Source: Phlebiopsis flavidoalba
Taxonomy: Eukaryota; Basidiomycota; Agaricomycetes; Polyporales; Phanerochaetaceae
Direction: 5' to 3'
DNA: 64,000 bases
NCBI GenBank assembly: GCA_035772785.1
Contig: JAOCPU010000049.1
Location: forward strand, 186,001-250,000
Shown here piece after piece: positions 23,976 to 35,216 of the stretch (the first letter of the stretch is position 1; every line of letters begins with the position of its first letter). A program made the position numbers and the translations under genes. The notes beneath the pieces are model-generated. The model was given only the letters and a program-made list of their open reading frames with translations. It searched no databases and was not told the origin of the DNA.

Positions 23976-24573
23976 TCAATGTATCGAATAACCACCAACG
24001 TAATCACTCACAACAATCCGCTGCCCGAGCGACGGATCATACGCAACACCCGCGCCTGGTGCCATCCCGTACCCTGCACCCGCCGGCAAGCGCCCCGCCC
24101 ATCACCGCAGGCGACTGCCCCGTACCCGTACCCTTGCGACGCGTACCGTGGGAGGGATCGCCATACGCGCCGTACACCTGGCCCGGCTGACCATATCCAC
24201 CGCCTGCTGTGTACCCGTACCCTTGTCCTTGTGCATACGGGTTCGCACCGTACTGGTATCCAGCGCCGACGCCCGCGAAAATTATTATTCTACATAGTCG
24301 AACGCACTGGCGTGGGCGGGTAGGGTATCCGGGCGCGCCCATGGGTGCGCCGGGACAGTGGTACGCCGGGCATTTGTTGCGTGAAGGGCATGGGGGGTCG
24401 CGGGGAGGAGGGCGGCGCCGGGACCTGCGGCCGCCATTCCGGTTGTTGCAAAGGCTGGAGAAGCGCATGAGTATAACAAACATTTTCGAAATGGTGCGAG
24501 ATGGCGCACAGTGTCGGCGACGTCGGTGGTACACCGGGTCGTAACCTACTCCACCTGGGACTGCGAGGCTCAT
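23976..24573 (-). CDS. Gly/Tyr/Gln-rich low-complexity protein
   Basis: MSLAVPGGVGYDP opens at 24573. A candidate intron (about 24457-24535) is followed by a Pro-rich part (PPMPFTQQMPGVPLS, then APMGAPGYP in another frame). The C-terminal half is a repeat of Gly and Tyr: GYQYGANPYAQGQGYGYTAG, then GYGQPGQVYGAYGDPS and, after a frame change, a segment ending in DPSLGQRIVVSDYVGGYSIH and a TGA at 23976. Composition resembles prion-like or phase-separating regions and fungal Tyr-rich cytoplasmic proteins. No enzyme motif or convincing signal peptide is seen. Repeats of this kind make frame placement uncertain. Function unknown. Confidence 0.55.
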
Positions 24574-25462
24574 AGTGTGCAATTTGGAGTATCTCAGATA
24601 CTTGATAGAGTGTTGATATAACGTCGAGAGTTGTGTTTGCAACGAGGCAGGACTGCACGAGGTCAATAAGATGGTGAGAGTGTCCAAAGCGAAATGTTTG
24701 ACACGAAGGGCGCATCGGCACCTTATGTATAGCGCCTCTCCCTCCCGGCAAGGACGGCGAGCGGGACCACCGCTCCAACGAAGTCGGTGCTAGTCGGCAC
24801 CAGCTTGCGATGCCCAGAGAATGATCACTAGTGTTGGCGCGCGCAGCAGCTTCAGTTGCTCGGTGGGACGCTTTGGGATCTACTAGGACGGAGAGCGCTT
24901 TGGTCAATGTTCATGCATGCGGTGTAATGAGTGACGCAAACGTACCTGGGGACGCTCATGACAAGTCGCCGAGCAAGCCGATGAATAGGAGCGCCGACAC
25001 TACTCACATAGGTGGAGCGGTGTTGTTCCGTGAAACTACTCCGTGGGGTAATGATGATTGCTGGCTACAAAACCTCATATCGTGAACTTATGAATAGTCC
25101 GCGTAAAAACAGCAGATCGAGCGCCTTGAAAGGTTTGGCAAGAGATGGTTATAAGCGCCTCGGGAACCGATTGTCAGGTTGCTTGCACGTCAACCAACAA
25201 GCTGCAAACTGACGTTGATTCTGCATGTTCTTTGAAGTATCTTTCAGAGGTACCGGTAAGATCTCGTGAACGAGATAACCCCCTCGGCAGGCATAGTGCG
25301 TAGCGCGACTGCCTTCCATTGCAACAAGGGTACATTTGATGGGGGACACTTCATACTTGATTTCACGATGTGTAGGTGCGATTTTATGTGTTTGTACAAC
25401 TTGATTTTCTCTGCCTTTAGTTTCGGAAAAACTTTCAAAAACTCCATCTAGCAGGGGGCGAT
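24574..25462. other. Stretch without a supported gene
   Basis: This lies between the 5' side of the Gly/Tyr-rich gene and the 3' end of the MIF-like gene. Only short ORFs without recognisable motifs occur on either strand. Confidence 0.4.
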
Positions 25463-26094
25463 CTACTTCTTTCCAAAGATGGTTGCAAACAGTCGTCTTG
25501 GGTATGACTGCGAAAAAGCTTTACGCAACGAAACCCGAGGGGGACATGCAGCCAGCTGCAGACATACCCGAGATTTTCCCTGCCAGGACGTTTGTGAACG
25601 AACTGCAATGGTAATAAGGTGATGTGGAATACACTTAGGATATCGAGGGGTTGAGCCGCACATGTAACCGCGGCTGTCAGAGATCTTCAGCTTCTCCTCA
25701 ACAAACTCAAAGATCTTCTCGCTGTACACAACGTTCGCACTCGGAGGGGTTGATGTTGTCCAAGCTCGTTTCTATCACGAACGGGATTATTAGATTCAAA
25801 ATTAACCGCGTAGAGAAGAAACGAGTACACGATTGTTGGAGCTAAAGAAGGCTGGGGTCGAACGTCGCGTTCCACGCCATGTGCTCCTTGTAAGTGTAAG
25901 TGTTACGCATGATGTACTGCAGCGGCTCTCTTCAGAAGCTCAGCAGAGAACGGTCAAGTAGACAACGAGGGGAGTATCGAGTACTTTTGTGGACACAGAT
26001 CGCCACAATGCCACGCACTTTCGAGAAACTCGACGACGAAGGCCTTGGGGTCGTCAAGCTTGACGTTGGTTGTAAGTTCCAGAGTAGCGGGCAT
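25463..26094 (-). CDS. MIF/tautomerase-family protein
   Basis: The protein starts MPATLELTTNVKLDDPKAFV at 26094, like macrophage migration inhibitory factor and D-dopachrome tautomerase proteins. The catalytic Pro just after the initiator Met is present; in this family it becomes the N-terminal residue and acts as general base. After a frame change and introns the reading continues YIMRNTYTYKEHMAWNATFD, SLDNINPSECER (in shifting frames), YSEKIFEFVEEKLKISDSRG and, after another intron, LFATIFGKK with a stop at 25463. The expected size of about 120 residues fits. The exon carrying YTYKEHMAWNATFD and the final exon are joined by inference from family order. In fungi the role is unclear; keto-enol tautomerase activity is known for the family. 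Confidence 0.83.
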
Positions 26095-26189
26095 GGCGAG
26101 CGGTCCGTGAGTGGGGATCAAGGTCTGGGAATAGGAGCAGGAAGGCTTCGGGACCAGTGAGGACAAGCTCAAGCTCGGCGAGGGGAACC

Positions 26190-26195
26190 TATATA
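26190..26195 (-). promoter_or_regulatory. TATA box of the MIF-like gene
   Basis: TATATA within GATATATAGG on the minus strand lies about 96 bp upstream of the ATG at 26094. Confidence 0.5.
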
Positions 26196-27284
26196 TCAGG
26201 CCTAGGTGACCGACCCCTACGCCGAAGGGCACAAATCGTGACCTATCGGACGGCCATCCGCGCAAAGCCGACGAACCTTGGGCCTCCGCCAACGATCTTG
26301 GGCCTCAGCTTGGTGCCCGCCATTAATCAGTGCGGACTAGGCTCGCGAGATCGTGCTGCTGCCGTGTTTGTGACCGTTCGGAGTCCGGACGTCGACGTCC
26401 CGGGGGCAACCTGTGAGACGCCTTGATATACCCCGTAGGGGCTCGCGAATAGTCTCGCAAAAGAATCGGACGACTGAAGGCGTAAAAACATGTAATATCA
26501 CAGCGGAGCATGTAATAGACCACTGTGGTTCTTACATGTGGGTTGTTGCGTGGCACTCTGACTTGTTCACAAGGTATGATAAAATTGATTTTGATTGTAC
26601 AAGATTATGCCCAGTCCAACCATACCTGCGATCGGGTTTCGCTACCACGGTGCCACATGGGCGACACCTTCTCGACTCCACTGTCTGGGCGTCGCTTTTA
26701 GATGGTCCGTAGGATGCACGATCATGCTAGGTCCACCGGATCCTCCCATCTGCATAGGATTATATTGTCCCGCGTGTTAGCGCCTAGCTTCAGTTTTTCA
26801 AAGTAGCGCTCTCTCAGCGAGACGCGGTCCGATAGTTCGCATACGACCCGCCTCAATCTATGTTGCACGACAAAGCTGCGATTAAAAAGGCAGGGGTTCG
26901 AATGTCATCAGTATCCACATACCGGGACTTGCGTCGTCCCACGTCATAAAAATGTATATGTGACCCGCTGGAATATCCTCTGGTACACACTAAATTTAGC
27001 CACATATACAGAGCCAATTGCTAAGATGTACACTAAAATTACCGCAGGGTATAACTTGGTGAGGGAAAATCAAAGCCCCGTAGCAGTAGTCTGTCATGAG
27101 TAGTAGCCACGGGTCCATTCAATATCATGTGTTGTGCCCGCCGTTGTGGCCCTTTGCCACCCTGGCTGTCCAGTACATGTGTGGGCTCATCATCGTATAC
27201 CACCACTCCCGTCAGTCTGCGATCACGTTTGTAGGGTTTCTATGTACAGAGGAAATCGATCGGATAAATACTCAGGCGTTGCAC
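26196..27284. other. Stretch without a recognisable gene
   Basis: Upstream flank of the MIF-like gene, then sequence with no gene, intron or repeat signal. The Egt1 homology breaks off at its right edge. Confidence 0.45.
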
Positions 27285-28350
27285 AGTTGAGAACGCGGTG
27301 AACCCCCCGATGTTTGCCCCGCCCCTCACAAGACCGTGGCTAGTTTGAATCTGTCGAACGAAAGGACTGGAGTCCTGGCTCGGTGGGTAAGCTGGCCGTC
27401 TCCTTTTTTTGGACTTGGGCCCCATTCCGTACGTGGAGCGAGATTGTCGCAAGCGGGGGGTTTAGCGAATCGGGCAGTACTACGAGCCAATCTTTCACGG
27501 GGGACCAGGGCCCATAGCATTGTGCGCACCTATGCGCTGTCAGACATGAGCACACATGTAATTGTCGATGAACACATACTTGGGTCACGCCGTTAACATC
27601 AACCCAGCTTCCGGGATACTTGACCTTCTCCATATCCTTCCCACCATTCTGGTAGAACTCGTAGAACTCGCCATTCGTAACGGGTCTCCACTCGATGCGG
27701 AACGCTCCGACTTGGACTTCTCGTTTGGGATGCTCGTTGTCCCAGCCAAATTCGTGACCGGCGACGTCCGTCGATGCATCGTCGGCCTCGTCGTCGTCGT
27801 GACCGAGGGTGACGGTAGCGGGGCCCAGGGTGACTGTGGGCGAGGATGGTTGAGGCGCACTGTCCCAGGATTTGGCGAGAACGTCCCAAGCAGGGCGGAT
27901 GAAACCTTTCGGTGGGACGGTTCCAGTCCCGGCTCGTTGCAGGAGCATGTACAGAAGAGTCTACCAGCGGACATCAGCTTAAGGTAACACATGGAATGAC
28001 GAGCGGTCCGCTAACCTCTGCGTGGAACGGCCTCAATGTTCTAGCGTCATGAAAAGCACTCTTGCCTACCTTGACGTAAGCTGAATCATTTTCCCGGCCT
28101 ACGATCTCTTCGTATGAGCCGTTCATGAGGCCCGAAACATCGACTCGGTTCTTGGAAAGCCTTTGAGGAATTAGATGGCGACGGAGGGCCAATCCTCAGG
28201 CGTTTTCTGCAGGCACGTTCGGACATAGTGGGCTGGTGAAGTATTAGCCAAGTCATGCCTCCGCCCCTCCCGTGGAACAATTTCTGCGCTACTCACATTT
28301 GTGCTATTGAGTAGGGGTCGTCGACGTTGTCGGGTCTGCTATACCTCTCT
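27285..28350 (-). CDS. EGT1: Ergothioneine biosynthesis protein Egt1, internal fragment
   Basis: Fungal Egt1 methylates histidine to hercynine and adds cysteine sulfoxide to it on the way to the antioxidant ergothioneine. The fragment covers the linker (RPDNVDDPYSIAQ), the start of the DinB-like part (PEDWPSVA, then traces of the FQNRV region), TLLYMLLQRAGTGTVPPKGF, and the N-terminal half of the FGE-sulfatase-like domain: VTLGPATVTLGHDDDEADD, FGWDNEHPKREVQVGAFRIE, WRPVTNGEFYEFYQNGGKDM, KYPGSWVDVNG, LPTEP and, after shifts, GGANIG. The N-terminal methyltransferase domain and the C-terminal third of the sulfatase-like domain are absent, although both flanks have room for them. The iron-binding HxxxEH segment before TLLYML is scrambled. 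It is either a truncated pseudogene or a gene cut by misassembly. Confidence 0.8.
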
Positions 28351-31300
28351 TGCATATGTTGGTTAGTCAAATACGTACACAAGATATCTTGCATCATTGA
28401 GGTGGTGCGTTAAGACGCGAATAATGCTTACTTAATAATACATGTCATTGGGGTGGAGCGGCATGTCCCTTGGCAAGATGGCCCCGAAGAACTCTCACCT
28501 TGCAGTTCGACAGGTTCCGGTCTGTCCCCTACGTGTGTGAAGGCGCTTCTCGCCTAGTAATCGAGAGAGTATGCCAATATCGAGGGATGACCGGTATTGG
28601 GACCTGGGGGCTACATTGGTAGACACCGCAGAACTGTATATGTGACGGAGAGTCAATGGAGCTTCTCAAACAGCATCTCGAATGTCACGGGACAATGTCA
28701 TCAGCTGGTTGAGTTGTGAATCTCCCAAGAGCGCCACCTACACATATCTTGCCGACTACTGTACTGTGGGGAAGTCCGAACGGGGTTGCGGTTTTTCCGT
28801 GGGGGGTCCGAACGTGCGGTGTAAAGTGGAACTGGGGACGCCCCCCCCCCCCTCAGAGCAGCCCCCCCCACAAGCGAGTATCCGACCGATAGCGCTTATC
28901 AGGGTTCCCAAACGGTTGGACAGGGGGACGACAGGTGTTTTAGAAGGGACCTCAGCACAAGAGTTGTACATATACATATCTTCTCGGGTCAGAGTATCTG
29001 GTCTGTCGTCCGTGCGTTTTTAACATCATGTCGTCCCTCGACGTTTTCGGTAAATAAGTCCACTACACCTTATGCACGAAGAACCTCAATATGATAATGA
29101 GATCGGTCTTGGCAAGAACCGCGAATCTCTTGACGCGCTTCGAGAGCAGTCACCACATTCCTGTTCCCACTCTGTGACTTTATAAAAGTGACTTCGTCGT
29201 AGCCCTAGATAAACTTTGTGTGAGCGAACGGATTACTATAATGAGTATTAGTAGAAAGACATCCTGAAGCTTTTAGTTCTGTTGTGCACATAATCCGATA
29301 CTATACCTCTCCTATCACACCTCTGTCTGTACATCGAACAAGAGTGGCCGTCCGCCGGGTGTATGCCCCGCTACTCTGAGTCCGGTGTCATAGATTGACG
29401 GTCTTCGTGTGATGCCCTTTGGATGTCGTGTACGACACTTGATTCGATCTCCCTCCGTCTATCGGGTGGTTGGGTGTGGGCACACTGAGGGGCAACCGGA
29501 TGTTAGCAAGAGTTAGTTTTGTCTCCACCTTGGTAACACCGCTGAGCTCGAGCGGTAAGAAGGACGCGCCCCAAAAATGCGCACTTCTTCGACCCTGCCA
29601 GTATATATGGTTGGCCACCACTTAGCACGTACGCAGCCCTGAAAGAACAGGCAAGGTTGGACAGGGATGACGCTCCGACCTCTCGGGAGGTCGTATGGAG
29701 GCGTCGCTATCCGTATCATCGCGATGATGAGATGTGAGCTCGGCGATGGGTCCCCTGGCCGGTCGCTTTATCCGCCTCGTCTCTCGGTATTGATCCGCGG
29801 AACGCGGTGTGGTATTGGGCCCCAATATTATCTGCGTCCCTGCAGGCCAACCGTTCCTGGATTAAAGGGCGAGGCCGTAATTCGTACGGGTCGCGCAGAG
29901 CCCTTTGGTGGCGACTTCGCCGGCGAGCTCCGTCCGCGACTTCGGGAGGCGGAAGAGCTGCGTAATCAATGGCGTAACGCTCGAGCTCAGTTCTCTCTCC
30001 AGGGTTCAAGGGTGAGTACGTATTCGTAGTAGGTGACCTGGTGGCGGGGTCCGACATCGGAGGTTCGATATTTGAAGTGAGATAGCTCGCAAGAATGCTG
30101 GGGATGTCTTTACTTAACGCCCTGTCATAGACCTTTCCGGTGAGCTGGTTTTATATAGAGCACCTACGGCAGGCCATGCTGTGGACAGAAAGCGTGTCGT
30201 AACGGTAGTCGCGTTCCATTTCAATGTATGACGCTGGTACCGCATCTGATACCCGAGCCGTGGACTTTAGTACCAGGATGCTGTGGTCGGTTGGAGACGT
30301 CGCATTTCAGCCGAGGGGAAATGACTAACGCGTTGTCAAACAACAACGCAATCATACTGGCCGAAACATAGAAGGTATCGTATAAGAATCCAATAACTTC
30401 ACGGAATTACCCCCCACCCAACTGATTTATACTCAACCCCCAGCGCCGAGCTCGACCCCACTGTTTGTTTCGATACGTTTGCGGGATGCATTCATTAAAC
30501 CGCGTGATGTCGTCAACATTATTGCGGTCTTGTCAAGATTTCTTCCTCCCCCGCTGGGAAGAGGTAGTACTCTGCAGCGTCCGTCGTGATCATTGTCGTA
30601 TAGGCGCAAGCCACGTGTCGTTGTAACAGAAGCCTGGTGGGCAAATGTTCTTCTAGACCGGTCGGGGTGGCTGAGGCCCCTGAGGATGTCGTACGTTGGT
30701 GTAGAGGTTGGCAGCAGTCGGACGGACCATGCCGGCGGGCGTCCCCGATGTCAAACGCAGGTTTCCGCGAACGGGTAGCAGCATGGCGCATGAGGATACA
30801 AGGGCAGTACACGAGTAACAAGCCAGGGGGATTGTATCGGTCTATGTGAGGAGGGTCATGGTCCGTGAGGTTATCTATGGCTGGTGTGCATCCGTCACAG
30901 CCGGCCTCCAGGATGGCTGGCTTAGTCGCAGCAGCCCATGACATCCGACGTGCTTGTGTTTCCCCCCCGGAGGCAGAATGAGGCGCACAAGCAATGGCAA
31001 CGGAGCGGCGAGTCCTTCGAGAGTTTTTAGTGTGCGCCGCCAGGGCGCGCTGACGCTCGTGGTTACTCTGTTCGCGATCCAGCGCGCCTGACTGATATTT
31101 CACGCATGGACTGCCTGACTAATGGGCACGCGGGGGGGGGGCGGCGCCGGGGGGCGACAACATTGTTGATCATCGCAGATAAACAGCAAAAAGTTCACGC
31201 ACGGCTTCTCGATGGTCAGCATAGACAGGTACGTTTCGTTTTGTCTGTCGATCAAATTTGCGGCCGGCGGGTGGTACGCGGCCGAGCCTAAAAGAAGAAA

Positions 31301-34300
31301 TGATGGTTCAATTGATGAATTATCCTGACATTGGTTTCATACTTCTGCGACATAGAACACTTACGTGTCGTCCAGTTGCTGCGCTACGCGCGTACTTAGC
31401 ATGGTTGGAGGCCATTTAACTACCGGTTTGTTACTCAGTCACCATTTCAAATCCGCTACTTGGCCTGCAGGTAAGACCGAGGGACATCACCCGAAGGACT
31501 CCGTTCACTTGGTGTACTAGCCAATGGATAGGGGCTCGTTTGGTCAACGACAAAGTGCGGCCTCCGCGGCGTCCCGCCTTAGCGTTACACGGGAGCGCAT
31601 TCTGCCAGCTATTTCGAATTATCCGCTCTCTGCATGCTTTAGTCGCTCTCACTGTTGGCCGTATGGGTCTATATGTTGAGGAGGCCAGCCGGCTCACAGG
31701 AAACCTCCTTGGTTCTCAGGACCCGGAAAAAGAACGGCTCGCATAAGTCGTCTGTCTTGACCGCCCATGAATCAGGGCAAACAGATATGCTAGACTTGGG
31801 AAAAACCCGAACAACGCTCACACATCCATCACAATAGGACCGGAGTTTGGCGCCCTGCGCCGTAATAGAATACGTGTCTCATGAAACGTTATTGCAACAC
31901 CGCCAAAGTGTGGCCTTCCTCGGTGGGGAGCAATCGCACCTTCCACAGCGTTCGACGGCACTGAGGAAAAGGGCACCCCAAGTGATAAGATTCCAGGAAA
32001 GTCGATGTGCAAGATGACGATCGTTTGAGTGTGTTTATACTACGGGGGAGTCATCCAACTGCCTGCAGCCAAAACGGTGAAGGGCGGGCTGCGAAGTCAA
32101 ATTCCCCTGTGAATGATACAGGGGGTCGATCATTCACACCGATGATGCAGGATTAGGTACCAGCCTGCTTTTTGAAAAAGGAACCTGTTTTCTCGTTGGG
32201 TAGAGGCCACATATGAACGAAGACGCCAAAATGAGGCCTTTACTGGTCAATGTTGATCTAACCGGGCGTTTTAACTACGCCACGAGAGTGCTATCACGCG
32301 CGCGCACAGATTCGTAAATATTGGGCGTAACGGAGTCGTGCAGATCAGTCAGCTGGGAACTTCATGCGCGGCGCATTCTCGTACTCGTGGCACGCAGTCG
32401 TATCAGTCAACCGCTTGAATGTGAGGCGCAAACAGAAGGTCGTGTCATCGCGAGAATGTTAACTCAGTTTCTTCGCCATAGGAATCAGGATAGCTTGGTC
32501 AAACGCATGTATTCTAGAAGAAACAGCCTTTTCAAACCATAAGCCACGATTTCCACCCCACCTGCCGCGAGAAGCTCGTTATGATATCAGTCTGAGAGAC
32601 AAAAAATGATCACACCCTCTAACCCATACACGGGGGATACCCACACGGAAGGCACGTCGTAGGCCTAGAGAACAGTGCATCTCATTTATGAGTGCGGTTC
32701 TGTTCGATTCGACGTCATGGGTCGAAGCTAGCTGTAAAAAGGAGTAGCTGCTGGAATGTGTACGCCAAGAAAAAAGTACGTGCGCCAGAGTAAGTACGGC
32801 GGCAGGGCAAGGGCACAATAGCAGCGTCCGACCATGGCATCTCACGGAGCACAGTCGCTTGCGGTTTGTACTTGGTGATGAGGGCAACCTTACCGTGAAT
32901 CATTATTACGTGTCAGCGAGCCATTTGCAGCTAAATTGAAACAACAAGGCGCCCTAACAGACCTTTTAGGACCAGAATGGTATGGCGCGCTAGGGCATGA
33001 GAGCGAACCTGTAGGTGTGGAAGAACGGGCGCACGCCAGTGATTCTTAGTTAATAATGGGCTGGGCTCCCTAACTAACTGGAGTACCGGTGTTGCAGATC
33101 CTTCCTTTCATGACGGCGCGACTATAGTACAAGTGTCCTATAAATAGTAGCAGGGATGCGAGCTTGCCAGAAGTCCACAAAGTCAGTCTATATGCAGCCA
33201 CAAGTACTGGCTTAATGTTGTAACAATGATGCCGGGACATAATATGACGGCAGTGTATATATGCAATAGTAGATGTCTTGTCAGCATCACGACAAATGCT
33301 ATGAAAGACAGAGGCCGTTGCAAGAAGTTCTTCGGATCTGGGTGCTTGCTGCGCGATAAATTTGGGTTCCGCTACAACCCGAATTCTCGTATGTCTAAAC
33401 GCCGATGTTCATTAGCTGTGTCACGGGAACAACGTGTACAGCCTAGTAGGCCACATCCACCCGCCTAGTCCTCCCTACTTAAGTAACAGCGGTGAACACT
33501 AAGGCAAGCGCGTCTCTCCTCAACACCGAGGATCATGGGCCCCATTTTTGTCGCCAGCAGACAATCGTACCGCCGTGAACGTCAGGCTCAATGTGGCATC
33601 GCGCAACAAAGTCGTGCGCTGGTTGTACTGACAGTTCATGTTCAAGTAGCGGGTGCGGAAAGGGGGACGATGTTCGATCGACAGAGACGTTGCTGTTGGC
33701 GGGAGCGGGAAGTGGTGGAAAGCTGGTGGTCGTAGGAATGAAGGAAAGCGTGAGAGGTTTCTTTCCAAGCGTTATGTTAGCGCTTCGTACCCTTCCATGA
33801 AAATTTACGGGCACCTCAGCTCTTGTTGAATGAGCACGTAGTGAATAGCTAACGAGATGGTTAGATAGAGTAGATAGCATAAAAGTGAAGCGAAACGCAG
33901 CCTCCCGTATCGACACCTTCCCATGGGCAGGATGCATAGCCGGCCCGCCCCAATGACCGAGGGTCCATTATCTCGTGAGCGCAGGGTTAGTGACTCGATC
34001 CCCTTCATGCGCATGTCAAACGGGGACAGAATAATGGGATCGATCGAAGCGTACACTCACAACAATTAGACCTATGAGGATTTAACGAAAGAGTAAGAGA
34101 CACAGCCCAGTATGAGCCACAGACAGTGGCCGAGTATACCACCTGTGACGCGAGTACATGTGACAACAAACAGTAGAAAATGGATTGTTTTTTGAACGAC
34201 GGCTATATGAGTCTCTCATGGACCCTAGTGTAACACACGCAATAAGTGCATTGGACTGAGACGTCCCATTTCAAAGGCCAAAGCGACTTAACCAATACAT

Positions 34301-34934
34301 TTCCGTACCAAGCCCAACCATGCAATGGCTGATCTACAAGAAAGTTAGATGCTGGTCCGTCCACCATACTATATTTATCTATATACGGATCTGACTGACC
34401 CCTATGTTTCAAGTACACAGGCCGGGCACCCCCCCCACTAGTGCGATGCAACTAGAGTAGAACACACGGTGAGTCACACGTTCGCATCAACTCAACGTTA
34501 AAATCCTAACTGACATGTGCCCATCTCCTGGCTTTGGGGCCCAGACACTTCCTACACCATTATGACGGCGTGAGCTGACGTCCGACGTTCCTCCGCGAGC
34601 AAGTAGCCTGAGTGAAATCAAGCTCTTCGTTGTCACTATTCGACCCATTGCCTCGCCGACGGCCTTTTTTTTTAAGGCCAGGGCTAGTGACAATTATTCG
34701 AATCACGGATGCGTAGGGCAAGGATCGTGGGGTGTAGGTGACGAAGACATGCTGCGACAATGATCTGTCGGTCATGGAGCGCTACCAAGTGTGGTAATCT
34801 AGTGGAGGACGATCAATCCAGGGAAGGTTGATAAGGGGCATATAAAGAGACAAAGTGACTGCACGCAGAGCCAAGGTTAGTATGGCGCGATGAAAGGCGT
34901 ATGTAGCACGCGACATACATAAAGTCGGCACGTA
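28351..34934. other. Long stretch without a recognisable gene
   Basis: About 6.5 kb on both strands without a motif, intron pair, long ORF, terminal repeat or transposase/reverse transcriptase signature. Short C/G runs occur (28842-28870; 31131-31156). The ORFs of 60-195 codons that occur are isolated and show no family. The sequence behaves like random DNA of mixed composition. Confidence 0.5.
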
Positions 34935-35216
34935 ATGGAACCATCTCCTCGGCGGCGCGTCTTTCTCTTCCTCATCGTCGTGCGCTGCAGCGTAACTTGG
35001 CGGCGGCAGCGATGGGGCCGGTCCAAACTCCACGAGGGGCCGGTCCCGAGGCATGTTCAGACGGCGGTCGTGAAGGTAGGAGGTAAAGCAGTCGCATACC
35101 GGGCGTTTGCAGAGATCGTATAGCGGGCGCTAGTTTCGCGGAAGCATTTCGCCGTGGCCGACTCGGACGCGCTCAAGACGCGCTTGACCAAGTCCATCAC
35201 TCTTCCGCCATGTCCA
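34935..35216 (-). CDS. N-terminal fragment of an unrecognised protein
   Basis: In a locally GC-rich patch the minus strand reads, with one frame change, MDLVKRVLSASESATAKCFR, then RPLYDLCKRPVCDCFTSYL, HDRRLNMPRDRPLVEFGPAP and SLPPPSYAAAHDDEEEKD, followed by APPRR. The Pro-rich and acidic stretch with an open frame upstream of the internal ATG looks like real coding sequence. It loses this character at about 34930. No family is recognised; it may be the surviving 5' end of a gene. Confidence 0.35.

Noticed and set aside
26880..26905. GGGTTCGAATGTC resembling a tRNA T-loop/B box
   Set aside because: No matching A box or acceptor stem pairing could be found around it.
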